Source: Bacteroidota bacterium
Lineage (GTDB): Bacteria > Bacteroidota > Ignavibacteria > Kryptoniales > JAKASW01
Reading direction: 5' to 3'
Assembly: GCA_021825585.1 (NCBI GenBank)
Contig: JAKAGT010000002.1
Location: 186,001 to 250,000, forward strand
DNA: 64,000 bases
The translations under genes were made by a program, and so were the position numbers. Below, one piece after another: positions 8,455 through 17,524 of this stretch (the first letter of the stretch is position 1; each line of letters starts with the position of its first letter). The notes under the pieces are model-generated. The model made no database searches, had not been told where the DNA came from, and saw only the letters and a program-made list of their open reading frames with translations.

Positions 8455-10242
8455 TCAAAACACTTTCCTTCCGTTGTTCCAGAGCTCCTTCAGTTTGAAA
8501 GCGGCGAGCTTCGGTTCCCTGTCTCGGGTGAAAACGCCCTTCAAGTTTAGTACGACCCTCCTGAAATGCTGAGGCGTCCTGAAGTCGGCAAAATTCCAAA
8601 CCATTTCTCCAATTGTATACGGTTTGGACTCAATGCAGCGGATATATTCCTCGATGAGCTTTGCCTGATATTCTTCGGTAAACATTTGAAGAGAAGTGGA
8701 ATGAGAACCTGCCAAACTATCCGCGCCAAACTCGGTAATTAAAATTGGTTTCTTATATCTTGCGTGCAATTCTTCCATATCGAGCTCTAATTTCTCTATC
8801 GCAAGTTTCAGGTTGCCCGGGTATTCGTACCATCCGTAATATCTGTTTATCGAAAGGACACCGGAAAACTCAAAGACCGGATCCTCTAACCCCGCACGCG
8901 TACAGTTTGGAACGGTAATAGGGCGGGAATTATCCAGACTTCTGGTAAAATCAAAGACTTCCTTCCAATAGTTTCTGCCACTTCCATCATAATACCCCTC
9001 ATCGCCAACTATGTTTGGCTCATTCCCAATCGACCAGATAATTACGCTAGGATGATTGTAGTCCCTCTCCACCATTCTCTGCACGAATTGCCTGTGGTTT
9101 TCTAACGTCTTAGGAGTAACGTGGCGGAAATCCAGGCTGACCGCCGGCGCCTCTGAAATCACGAGTATTCCCCTATTGTCAGCATACGAAAGCACTTCTT
9201 CCGCATAGGGGTAGTGAGAAGTCCTGAACGAGTTTGCATTTATCCATTTCATCAATTCAAAATCTTTAATCACTAACGGAAGGAATAAACCCCTCCCGAT
9301 AACTGCGAAATCCTCATGCTTACCGAACCCCTTCAGAAACACCTCCTTCCCGTTCAGCAACAACTTGTCGCCGTCGATCCTGACTTCCCGGATCCCGATT
9401 TTCAAAGAGTATTGGTCTACAGTCTTCCCATCTTTATGTAATGCTACATTAAGCGTGTAAAGATGGGGATTGTCGTTAGACCAGAAGTGGCAGTCATTGA
9501 CAATAAGTTCGGTGCGCAACGCAACTTCTTCGGGACTTGATCTGGAAACCGATGCGCCCTTTGCATCAATTAGTTCGGAAGAAAAAGAATCGAACTCCTT
9601 GCCATCCGTCTCAGCGGTGATTTCAACTTTTCCGGTTAACGAGTTCGCGATCGAGGTATTTACTCGCACACCTCTGATGCACGTTGCCGGAGTGGAGTGG
9701 ACGATGACGGGACGATGTATGCCTCCGAACGGAGAGAAGTCAAACCGTGTAGGTGGGTTCGTTTCCTCTCTCATTCTGTTCTCGTTAGTATAATGGTCCG
9801 CCGTTATTCCTTGAGGGATCGAATCGTCGTCTAGCTCGTTGCTGACGGAGATGACAATGAGGTTCTCCTGCCCGGCTCTTGCGAAAGTTGTTATCTCCAT
9901 CTCGTTTGGGAGAAAGCCGAATTCACTTTCGCCCGCAAAAGAACCGTTGACCCAGACTCTCGACGAAAAATCTGCAGAGCCAATTCTCAACCATATTCGC
10001 TTGTCAGAAAAATGCGTCGGGAGAAAAAACTTTCTTGAGTACCAGGCTAATCCGACATAATGCAGCAGCCCGAGTTCCTCAAGCTGCTCATTCCAACTTC
10101 CAGGCACGGCAATTTCAATATCGCTTTCAAAATCATTATACCACTTCTCATTCTCCCCCTTTTTTTCAGAATCGACTCTGAACTTCCAGAGAGAATTGAT
10201 TTCGAGTATGTCTCTGAACGCATTCCGGATGGGGTATAACAT
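8455..10242 (-). CDS. uidA: Beta-glucuronidase, GH2, cytoplasmic
   Basis: This 595-residue GH2 enzyme hydrolyses beta-D-glucuronides to free glucuronate, which uronate isomerase downstream then takes. The order is sugar-binding jelly roll, immunoglobulin-like domain and TIM barrel. The catalytic acid lies in SIGNEPN (near residue 408) and the nucleophile in LITEFGAD (near 504). The beta-glucuronidase-specific Asn-x-Lys motif is present as NLKG, at about 566-568, just before VFTRDREPK. That motif reads the C6 carboxylate and separates these enzymes from beta-galactosidases. There is no signal peptide, so the enzyme is cytoplasmic and needs imported substrate, consistent with the symporter 4 bp downstream. 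The protein starts like E. coli UidA (MLYPIRNAFRDI). Confidence 0.93.
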   Translation of the reverse strand: MLYPIRNAFRDILEINSLWKFRVDSEKKGENEKWYNDFESDIEIAVPGSWNEQLEELGLLHYVGLAWYSRKFFLPTHFSDKRIWLRIGSADFSSRVWVNGSFAGESEFGFLPNEMEITTFARAGQENLIVISVSNELDDDSIPQGITADHYTNENRMREETNPPTRFDFSPFGGIHRPVIVHSTPATCIRGVRVNTSIANSLTGKVEITAETDGKEFDSFSSELIDAKGASVSRSSPEEVALRTELIVNDCHFWSNDNPHLYTLNVALHKDGKTVDQYSLKIGIREVRIDGDKLLLNGKEVFLKGFGKHEDFAVIGRGLFLPLVIKDFELMKWINANSFRTSHYPYAEEVLSYADNRGILVISEAPAVSLDFRHVTPKTLENHRQFVQRMVERDYNHPSVIIWSIGNEPNIVGDEGYYDGSGRNYWKEVFDFTRSLDNSRPITVPNCTRAGLEDPVFEFSGVLSINRYYGWYEYPGNLKLAIEKLELDMEELHARYKKPILITEFGADSLAGSHSTSLQMFTEEYQAKLIEEYIRCIESKPYTIGEMVWNFADFRTPQHFRRVVLNLKGVFTRDREPKLAAFKLKELWNNGRKVF

Positions 10243-10282
10243 TATTGTTCTCTGTTAGTTAATGGGATCGGTGGATTAATAT

Positions 10283-11446
10283 TCATGGCGCTACCTCTTC
10301 ACGACTCAACGAACCCGACAGAGGAGCTCTCTTTGAGGCACCGCACGAGTCTCTGACCACGAGTGTTGGATTCAGAATAGTCCGGTTGCCTACATCAATT
10401 CCGTCAATCCGTTTTTGAATAATATCAACCGACATTCTTCCCGTCTTTTGCGCGGGTTGATGCACCGTGGTTAATGGGATGTTCGCGTAAGCAGCCATCA
10501 CGATGTCGTCAAAGCCGACAATCCCGACATCATCAGGTATCGAGACGCCTTCTTCAAGGAGAGCCTTCTGCAGTCCGAGAGCAACCAGGTCGGTGTAGAC
10601 AAAGAGTGCCTCAGGCTTCTTTTCGATGGACTTCCACTTCCTCCCGAAGTCGTAGCCGAGCTTGAACCTATCCGCGACCGAAGCCGGATGTTCTTCGTCC
10701 AAATAAAAAATAAACTTCGAATCATAGGGCACATCGTATTCCGTCAATGCCCTGTAGTAACCGTTCTTCCTGATTTCGCTCAGAATATTCCCCCTGCCAG
10801 CATGCAGGTAACCAATTGACTTGTAACCAACCTTGATGAGATGTTGAGCAGCGAGGTACCCTCCCAACTCCTGGTTGGTCCCTACATACCAGTATTCGGG
10901 ATCGTGAATGTAGGACACCATTACATAGGGGAAGCCTTCCTCATGAACCTTCCTTATGTAATCGGTGGCTTTGTACTGAAGTGATAGCGAAGCTATGACC
11001 AGGCCGTCGACACCCAAATTCCTGAAATGTTCTATCTGACTCTCTTCCTTCTCAATTCTGTTAGAGGAATTCGATATCAGAATATTGTAGCCGAGCTCGT
11101 ATGCCCTTTCTTCGATACCGTGCACCACCATCGAAAAATATGGATGATTCAAATCTTGCAGAACCAATCCGATGGATTTGTGCTTCGACAAATCGAGTTT
11201 CTCTCTGCTTGGTTCGGCCACGTATATTCCTTTCCCGACACGCGTAAAAACGTCTCCTTTGTTGATCAGATTGGAGACGGCCTTCTTTACCGTAATGATG
11301 CTGACGGAATATTCCTTGCTTAGTTCACTGTAGGAACCGATCTGGTCACCGGGCTTTAGTTTCCCATCCTTTATTTTTCTTCTTATGTCTCTCTCAACCT
11401 GTGCGTAAAGCGGGCTGGGACTAGACAGACTAAGCTCTCTCTTCAT
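10283..11446 (-). CDS. Transcriptional regulator: GntR DNA-binding domain with LacI/GalR-type ligand domain
   Basis: The N-terminal 70 residues form a GntR-type winged helix (SPLYAQVERDIRRKIKDGKL ... SIITVKKAVSNLINKG). The remainder is a periplasmic-binding-protein-like sensor (SIGLVLQDLNHPYFSMVVHG, DDVGIVGFDDI, IPLTTVHQPA). This architecture is that of AraR from Bacillus, which is released from DNA by a sugar ligand. It sits inside the uronide operon, between the periplasmic GH2 and the beta-glucuronidase. The obvious inference is that it controls the operon, perhaps through the inverted repeat at 22420-22442. I chose the Met at 11446, which has GGAG ten bases upstream, over the ATG at 11464, which has no ribosome site. 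The ligand is unknown. Confidence 0.88.
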   Translation of the reverse strand: MKRELSLSSPSPLYAQVERDIRRKIKDGKLKPGDQIGSYSELSKEYSVSIITVKKAVSNLINKGDVFTRVGKGIYVAEPSREKLDLSKHKSIGLVLQDLNHPYFSMVVHGIEERAYELGYNILISNSSNRIEKEESQIEHFRNLGVDGLVIASLSLQYKATDYIRKVHEEGFPYVMVSYIHDPEYWYVGTNQELGGYLAAQHLIKVGYKSIGYLHAGRGNILSEIRKNGYYRALTEYDVPYDSKFIFYLDEEHPASVADRFKLGYDFGRKWKSIEKKPEALFVYTDLVALGLQKALLEEGVSIPDDVGIVGFDDIVMAAYANIPLTTVHQPAQKTGRMSVDIIQKRIDGIDVGNRTILNPTLVVRDSCGASKRAPLSGSLSREEVAP

Positions 11447-11553
11447 AAATTTATCACTCCACATAAATGGTTGTTATCAAATCCTTGGAAATCATCCGAG
11501 CGCCATGGCTTCTTGAACAATTAAAGTTACTGATTTAATCATGTTTGTCTTCC

Positions 11554-13632
11554 TCAAGGCTCGTACCACCAGCGGCACGAATCCGTATATTGTTGGCCAT
11601 TCATCAGGCCTCTCACCAGAACAAAGTTATTTCCGTCTTTGAGTTTGACGTTCTTCCACTCGAAAACCTTAATGTCGTTTCCTTTGCTCCGTCCGATCTC
11701 TTTTCCGTTGACAAGTAGTCCGACCTCGTCCATGTTCGAATAGACTTTTACATTGATGTGCTGCCTTTCGCGCACGCGAAATATCTTGTTTACAAGATGA
11801 ATTACAGGTTCATTGCTCCAATTGGCCTTGTAGAAATAAAACACGTCTTTCTTAGTCTTTCGATCATACGTCACCAACCCTTTATCATTTCTCCCATCTG
11901 TGTCACCTTCTCTCCTTGTGGCAGATGCAAAGTCGAACATGTTCCAAATGAGCTTACACCAAACGTAAGGTCTCGTTTTCAAAACGCTCCAATAGACTTC
12001 ATGGAAATGATCCTGCCATTCTTCGGGATGCCATTTCCCTTTTGGCTCGACAGGTTTGTCGAAACTCTCCTCGTGCATGCGAATACTCCCGCCCGCACCG
12101 TATTCGCTCAATCCTATACATCTGTCAGGATATACAGCGTGCATGGAATCCAACCACGTTGAAATATAGTGCGCCTTCCCGGCGTACCAGCCGAAGTATC
12201 TGTTCCAGGCTATCACGTCTGTGATTGTATCAAACGAGGCAGATATATCCGTAGCAGCTGTAGTAATCCTGTATTTGTCTATCTCCTTAGCCACCTCTTC
12301 AAGTTTCTCCACGTAGTTCGTGGGATCGTCCTGATTGACGCGCAATTCGTTAAATAATCCCCAGAATATTATCGACGGATGATTGTACAGTTGATGGATC
12401 ATTTCCTCAAGCTGCTCAATGCCGTTCTTTTCGAAAGCGGCGGACTTAGTATAGAGGTTTACGAACGGAAGTTCCGACCAAACGATCAAGCCCGAGGAGT
12501 CGCACAGGCTAATGAAATACTGAGACTGCGGATAATGGCACAGTCTGACTGCGTTTGCGCCCAACTCGAGAATGAGCGAGATATCCTCTTCGTGGTCCTC
12601 TTTGGTAAGTGCGTTGCCCCGATCCAAACGATCCTGGTGCCTCGACACCCCATACAGATCCAGGTACTTTCCGTTCAGAAAGAATCCCTTTTGAGGATCG
12701 ACGCGGAAATACCGAAAGCCCAAGGGCTGGCTGATTTCGTCAGTGACCCGACCGTCGGAAAGCAGCTGAACTTTGACATTATAAAGGTACGGATATTTCT
12801 TCCCGTTCCACAAATGAGGTTTTTCAACCACAAAGTCTTGAACTAACGATTCGTTCTGATTAGCTCCCATCTGTGCCTTTGAGCTCTTATGTCCGACCTC
12901 TTTGCCATTTTCATCATATATAATAGTTTTCACAAGGAAGTTCTTTGCCTCGTTATGACCATTTGAGAGTACCGTCCTCACTTCCATCTGTGCGGACTCA
13001 TGAGAAACATTTGATTGAGTGAGATAGACACCGGACGAAGCAAAATCGAGAGGCGAAATACATATCGCGTCGGTTATGATCAGATGAACAGGCCGATAAA
13101 TCCCGCCAAAGATATTAAAATCACCGGTCAAGGGCATGATACCCGAGCGCCATGAGTTATTCACCTCTACGGTAATCAGATTCTCTTTGCCATATTCCAA
13201 ATATGGAGTGATCTCATAGCAGAATGCCGTGTAACCTCCTCTGTGCTCGCCCACAAATTTGTTGTTGATAAAAAGATCGGCGACTAAACTTGCAGCGTCG
13301 AATCTCAAGAAGACCCTCTTCCCATCGAGACTTTCGTCGAAAAATATTTCCTTCCTGTAAACGCCGACTCCCCGATAATAGTCGATCTTGCCTGACTGTA
13401 TGTCATGATTGTTCCATGTATGAGGAAGGTTAACATGTTCTGCCGTCGACTCTTTCCTTCCGCCGTCATAAGAGATCGAGAACTTCCAATCCTTGTCGAT
13501 CAAAGTATCAATTCGATTCTGCGCTTGCGCCGGTTTTAGGAAAACGAACAGGAGAAGAAACAAAAAGAAGACTTCGAACCTTGAGGTTGCAATTGGAATT
13601 AAGTTGAACTCTCTTCTTGTCATCTTAGACAT
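11554..13632 (-). CDS. GH2 glycoside hydrolase, exported (beta-galactosidase-like)
   Basis: The 692-residue GH2 protein has a hydrophobic export signal (FFLFLLLFVFLKPAQAQ), so it acts in the periplasm or at the cell surface. It has the usual sugar-binding, Ig-like and TIM-barrel domains. The acid/base Glu is in WGLFNELRVN and the nucleophile in IGLSEYGAGG. The barrel entry LYGVSRHQDRLDRGNAL resembles beta-galactosidases. There is no Asn-x-Lys glucuronidase motif at the equivalent place (NDKGLVTYDRKTKK instead), so an exo-beta-galactosidase-like role on side chains is more likely than glucuronidase. The C-terminus carries an extra beta domain (VYSNMDEVGLLVNGKEIG). It lies 6 bp downstream of the alpha/alpha-barrel gene. 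Confidence 0.88.
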   Translation of the reverse strand: MSKMTRREFNLIPIATSRFEVFFLFLLLFVFLKPAQAQNRIDTLIDKDWKFSISYDGGRKESTAEHVNLPHTWNNHDIQSGKIDYYRGVGVYRKEIFFDESLDGKRVFLRFDAASLVADLFINNKFVGEHRGGYTAFCYEITPYLEYGKENLITVEVNNSWRSGIMPLTGDFNIFGGIYRPVHLIITDAICISPLDFASSGVYLTQSNVSHESAQMEVRTVLSNGHNEAKNFLVKTIIYDENGKEVGHKSSKAQMGANQNESLVQDFVVEKPHLWNGKKYPYLYNVKVQLLSDGRVTDEISQPLGFRYFRVDPQKGFFLNGKYLDLYGVSRHQDRLDRGNALTKEDHEEDISLILELGANAVRLCHYPQSQYFISLCDSSGLIVWSELPFVNLYTKSAAFEKNGIEQLEEMIHQLYNHPSIIFWGLFNELRVNQDDPTNYVEKLEEVAKEIDKYRITTAATDISASFDTITDVIAWNRYFGWYAGKAHYISTWLDSMHAVYPDRCIGLSEYGAGGSIRMHEESFDKPVEPKGKWHPEEWQDHFHEVYWSVLKTRPYVWCKLIWNMFDFASATRREGDTDGRNDKGLVTYDRKTKKDVFYFYKANWSNEPVIHLVNKIFRVRERQHINVKVYSNMDEVGLLVNGKEIGRSKGNDIKVFEWKNVKLKDGNNFVLVRGLMNGQQYTDSCRWWYEP

Positions 13633-13638
13633 AATGGG

Positions 13639-14898
13639 CTACTCGAATTTAAACTTGTAATATGCTGTCAGGAATCGCAGCGCAAATGAAGTCCCGATGT
13701 CCCGCTGGGTAATCCAGGCTTTTCCGTCCTTGGATCGTGTATTTAGATCGATGAAAGCACCCGCAAGATTCTTGTCGGGCAGATCCGGTGAGAAGCGGTT
13801 GGCAATCACCCATTCAGCACAGCGCTCAATATTCTCCTTCAACTGTGGAACTGCTCCTAATTGGTACAATCTGATCTCCAGCAGTCCAAGAAAGGAAACC
13901 GCGGAGCCCGCAAACGAATCTTCTCCATACCCATGAAGAGGAATTCTATAAGGTATAGAGCCGTCCTTCGCCTGGTGTTTGATGTACCAATAGATTGTTT
14001 TCTTAGCGGCATCAAGGTATTTGTTGTTGCCGGTGAGTTGATATCCTTTGATCAGAGATTCGGCGTACCACAAATTGAATCGCGGATGGACAATTCCCTT
14101 GGCAGCGTTATTGGGACGGAACTGCATCCAAAGGCCTTCTGAACCTTGTTTTTGTACTAAGCTCTCACACAGGTGCAAGAACACCCCCTTATATTTCCGG
14201 TCCTTCGTGAATTCATAGATATCTTTGAAAAGGTAGCCTTCGTTGTTGGGTCGAGCAACTTCATCCAGCTTGCTCCGCAAAGCGAGCGCAGCCTGTCCTT
14301 TCTTGCCCTTTCTTACACCCGATGTTTTCAAAACTTCGCCTGTTTCTGCATTTATCCTATCGTAAAACAACCCCTCCTTTGGCAAGTACATGTGCTGCAA
14401 CATCCACTCACCCGCGCTTGTCGGCAGTTCTGCATAACGTTTGTCATGAGTGGCGCTGTAGAGATTGAACAGCCCAGGAGTGCCATCACTGATGGTAGAA
14501 AATTGTATTTCTTGCACAGTAGTGTCTTCGCCGGGAACAGCCTTTAACATCCCCTGCAGTTTCGGGTTACCGACTATCACCAAGCTGAGCCACCAATCCC
14601 CTGCCTTCTTCGCAGCATTCAGATAATTCCCTTCCCCCGTCAAGTTGTAGACATCAACAAGGGCATTAATGATCTGACCAGTGTGCCAGGCCGGCTCGTA
14701 TGGATACCACTTCCCGTCCATCATATTGTAATCGCATTTAGACTCTCCTTCTTTGCTCAGCAGGACATTGCACGCATAGTTAGCACCGGAGCGGATTGCT
14801 CTCATGACCTCTTCTTTAGTAGGTGTCTTGGATTGCGCAAATGAAGCGGCAAATGTCAGCACGATGTTGAAGAATATTGCTACAGTTCTCCTGGTCAT
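13639..14898 (-). CDS. Exported (alpha/alpha)-barrel-like protein of unknown family, probable uronide-active enzyme
   Basis: The 419-residue protein has a signal peptide (AIFFNIVLTFAASFAQ). Its body looks like an alpha/alpha toroid: repeated helix pairs with LVDVYNLTGEGNYLNAAKKA and GYQLTGNNKYLDAAKKTIYW, and a WYPYEPAWHTGQIINA aromatic patch. Such folds occur in unsaturated glucuronyl hydrolases, GH127-like enzymes and polysaccharide lyases. I cannot place it in one of these, and I see no catalytic signature I would trust. It lies in the operon between GH28 and GH2, so a role in degrading the same glycan is inferred. A 20-residue stretch (YLPKEGLFYDRINAETGE and neighbours) recurs in the remnant at 6581-6757. 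Confidence 0.7.
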   Translation of the reverse strand: MTRRTVAIFFNIVLTFAASFAQSKTPTKEEVMRAIRSGANYACNVLLSKEGESKCDYNMMDGKWYPYEPAWHTGQIINALVDVYNLTGEGNYLNAAKKAGDWWLSLVIVGNPKLQGMLKAVPGEDTTVQEIQFSTISDGTPGLFNLYSATHDKRYAELPTSAGEWMLQHMYLPKEGLFYDRINAETGEVLKTSGVRKGKKGQAALALRSKLDEVARPNNEGYLFKDIYEFTKDRKYKGVFLHLCESLVQKQGSEGLWMQFRPNNAAKGIVHPRFNLWYAESLIKGYQLTGNNKYLDAAKKTIYWYIKHQAKDGSIPYRIPLHGYGEDSFAGSAVSFLGLLEIRLYQLGAVPQLKENIERCAEWVIANRFSPDLPDKNLAGAFIDLNTRSKDGKAWITQRDIGTSFALRFLTAYYKFKFE

Positions 14899-15019
14899 TT
14901 CTTACGAGTCTCCTTACGAAAAAGATTGTCCTTTGTCAGAAACACTTTCCCTGTTGTATCTGCAGGTTCGGAAATGCTCTGCATAGATCTCAGATCATTC
15001 TCTTTCCTCGAATCGGGCA

Positions 15020-16621
15020 TTACTTCTTTCCTTCTCGATTCCAGACATGGACAGCACCTTTCGATGCCCCACCGCCGAGTATCACATCCTTCGATGTTCC
15101 GGTGAGATCGTTGTCAATTAACTTGATGTTATGCGAGTCTCTTCCTTCAATTCCCAGGAAACCGGCTTTGTTCGAATCAGGTTCACAGTCGCGAATTATT
15201 ACGTCCCTGCCGTCGATCAATTCCATAGTCGGATACGACTTGTTCTTGATTATCTGCTCTGTCTTCATTCCATCAATCAAAACATTTTCCATGTCTTTCC
15301 CCCAGAATGAATACCTTTCGAAGTCAGTATCCGGGTCATCATCTTTGATATTGAAATTACGAATCGTCAGCCCGTTGACATAAGCGAAGGTAAGGTGCGA
15401 AGAGACGTAAGCATAGTCGTTCGATGCAACATTCTCAAGTGTCCTGGTTCCACGCGGCTTGTGCCTCTTTGAATAGTCGATTCTCTTGAGCACCTTCATC
15501 GTGATATCGTTCATTACAACGTCTTTGATTTCGTCGTCAGGCTGTCCAAGGAATAGGCAATTCCCGTTATATGTTTCAATATTTATGTTGTCGAAACTTA
15601 TGTTTTTTATTTGACCCAGGGGAGACCCCTCAGTCCTTTTTTCGATGTCCATGAAGATTGGGAAACTGTAGCGGCCAGGTTTAGCAAACTCGGCAGTTTC
15701 GGTTTGCAGAAGAATGTTGGAGAACTTTAAGTTCTCGTATTTTCCTCCATCTTTCATGAACAGAGCGATACCATACCGGCTATTCTTTATGACGACATTG
15801 TTGAAAGTGGAATTTCGAATTATCCCCCATGAAGCAGTGCCGCACTTGATGGCAGAATCATCAGTCTCAAGAATGCAATTCGAGACGACAACGTTGCTGG
15901 TGACGGACTTTGCGTCATCAGATTTAAGACAGATCGCATCGTCTCCTGTCGAGATGTAACAATCGCTTATGAAAACATTTGACGAGCCGCTCGGATCAAT
16001 TCCGTCAGTGTTAGGAGCATCTCTGTCGTTTATTATGCTAATGCCATCCACCCTAACTATATCGCAGCCCCTCAGATAAATCGAGAACCTTGGAGCATTT
16101 CTAATGTTGATGTCTTTGATTGTGACGTTCTCGCAATCATGGAAGTATATTACAAAACGCGGTCGGAGATAAGGCCTTTCCTTCCCCTTCCAGAACGAAT
16201 CCCCCTGCCCGTTTATAAACCCCGAGCCGATGATGCCGATGTTCTTTGCGCCCTCGGCGTAGATAAAATTGCTATCTTTGTAATCCGAAATGCTTGTGCT
16301 TCCCAAGATTGTGGCGCCGCTGCCAATTTCCAGAAACACATTGCTCTTCAATAGAATGCTGCCGGTTAGATACCGACCAGCGGGGAAAAAGACGATCCCA
16401 CCTCCGCTTCTGTAACAAGAATCTATGGCAGCCTGAATATACTTCGAATCTAGAGTATTGCCGTCTCCGCTCGCACCAAATTCCCTGACATTGAACGAAC
16501 CATCTATGCCGTCATTGGCATAAATGCGATTCGCTGAGACCACAAGAAAAAAGACAAAAAACGAGATGGCTAATCCCGATACGTAATAAAGCTTTCTAAG
16601 AATTTTCATTGCCACCCTCAC
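15020..16621 (-). CDS. GH28-type polygalacturonase-like beta-helix protein, exported
   Basis: The 533-residue protein has a signal or anchor helix (LAISFFVFFLVVSA) followed by the standard GH28 opening FNVREFGASGDG. It shows the two core acid motifs NTDGID and TGDDAICLKSDD. These correspond to the three aspartates of polygalacturonases, which cleave alpha-1,4-galacturonan. The usual GHG and RIK motifs are altered: at those places there are CGTASWG and SRYGIAL. The enzyme may therefore be an exo-acting or otherwise divergent member, for example on rhamnogalacturonan or substituted uronans. The C-terminal third continues as right-handed beta-helix. Its 5' end is four bases inside the 3' end of the barrel-protein gene (ATGA overlap), so the two are translationally coupled. 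Confidence 0.82.
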   Translation of the reverse strand: MRVAMKILRKLYYVSGLAISFFVFFLVVSANRIYANDGIDGSFNVREFGASGDGNTLDSKYIQAAIDSCYRSGGGIVFFPAGRYLTGSILLKSNVFLEIGSGATILGSTSISDYKDSNFIYAEGAKNIGIIGSGFINGQGDSFWKGKERPYLRPRFVIYFHDCENVTIKDINIRNAPRFSIYLRGCDIVRVDGISIINDRDAPNTDGIDPSGSSNVFISDCYISTGDDAICLKSDDAKSVTSNVVVSNCILETDDSAIKCGTASWGIIRNSTFNNVVIKNSRYGIALFMKDGGKYENLKFSNILLQTETAEFAKPGRYSFPIFMDIEKRTEGSPLGQIKNISFDNINIETYNGNCLFLGQPDDEIKDVVMNDITMKVLKRIDYSKRHKPRGTRTLENVASNDYAYVSSHLTFAYVNGLTIRNFNIKDDDPDTDFERYSFWGKDMENVLIDGMKTEQIIKNKSYPTMELIDGRDVIIRDCEPDSNKAGFLGIEGRDSHNIKLIDNDLTGTSKDVILGGGASKGAVHVWNREGKK

Positions 16622-17379
16622 AGTTCAATCCCGAAGATTATTTGAAACATCTCCACTCTCCTTTGGTCGCCTAAAATATTTGACTGTGTTGTCACAATGG
16701 TCGGGAAATATTGTGGTGATAACGTTCTGGTACCGGTAAAAGAAGGGGTATCCAAGTCAAGATATCTCGCACTGAGATTGTACCTGTCGAATAATATCAC
16801 GCCAATCCCTGCCTGGAAACCGAAACCGATATAGGGATTGAACTTCGTATCCTCTGCAACATTGCCAGACACAGTAATCTTTCGGTTCGGCTCCTTGGAT
16901 ATGTTTATGCCGCCCTGAAGCTCCGCATAGAGATTGACTCCATCGATTATGTCTCGCTTGTATCTCATGCCCGTCATGATTGGAATGTTGATCCAATTGA
17001 AGAAATTAAGTCCGAGCGTCAGAGAATCACCTATATCACTTTGGAAAATGCTTCTAATCGTCGACACGTCCGGCGAATTCATCAAGAACTGAGCACTGAA
17101 CACCCAGTCAACGTTCTTGAGATCATTTATTGGCAGATACGCTTCTGCCCCGACCCCCCAGCCATCTTTTGCCAAACCAACCAAGTCACCAAAGTAATAG
17201 CCATTCCTTCTCGTTATGTATGCGCTTGTGCCGACGTCGTACCCGAAATCACCGTGAGGAAGAGAAAAGGTCCCGAAGACTAAATACTTGTACTTGACAT
17301 CATTTTTCACTTCCTGCGCACTGAGATGCTGCACAGAGACGATCACTAATAACAAAGCCAATGCAGCATATTTTGTCAT
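16618..17379 (-). CDS. Outer-membrane beta-barrel protein
   Basis: The 253-residue protein starts with a clear signal peptide (YAALALLLVIVSVQHLSAQ). It continues as alternating amphipathic strands ending in aromatic residues, and closes with the terminal barrel strand RRVEMFQIIFGIEL. I cannot name a characterised family. Its size and pattern fit an eight-to-ten-stranded outer-membrane barrel. Its position between the secreted T9SS protein and the GH28 gene suggests an accessory surface role in the same glycan-use locus, for example as a small porin for oligouronides. This role is inference. Its start at 17379 is preceded by AAGGAGAAT, a good ribosome site. Confidence 0.65.
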   Translation of the reverse strand: MTKYAALALLLVIVSVQHLSAQEVKNDVKYKYLVFGTFSLPHGDFGYDVGTSAYITRRNGYYFGDLVGLAKDGWGVGAEAYLPINDLKNVDWVFSAQFLMNSPDVSTIRSIFQSDIGDSLTLGLNFFNWINIPIMTGMRYKRDIIDGVNLYAELQGGINISKEPNRKITVSGNVAEDTKFNPYIGFGFQAGIGVILFDRYNLSARYLDLDTPSFTGTRTLSPQYFPTIVTTQSNILGDQRRVEMFQIIFGIEL

Positions 17380-17470
17380 AACTTCATTCTCCTTGAATAT
17401 CTATTTGTTGTCTTGGTTCGCTGTTCATATGCCTGGTATCACCGGAACAGATCCCATGAAAGAACATCTG

Positions 17471-17502
17471 CCGGGGCTGTCGACTGAAGCCGACTGCCCC
17501 GG
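17471..17502 (-). terminator. Strong intercistronic hairpin
   Basis: The sequence folds as CCGGGGC-T-GTCG, an eight-base loop, then CGAC-T-GCCCCGG: eleven base pairs with one T:T mismatch. It lies between the T9SS-protein gene and the barrel-protein gene. No run of U follows in the direction of transcription, only TTCTTTC. A partial terminator or an mRNA-stabilising hairpin that sets relative expression of the upstream genes is more likely than a full stop. Confidence 0.45.
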
Positions 17503-17524
17503 GTACCGGGAGGAAAAATGTCTA

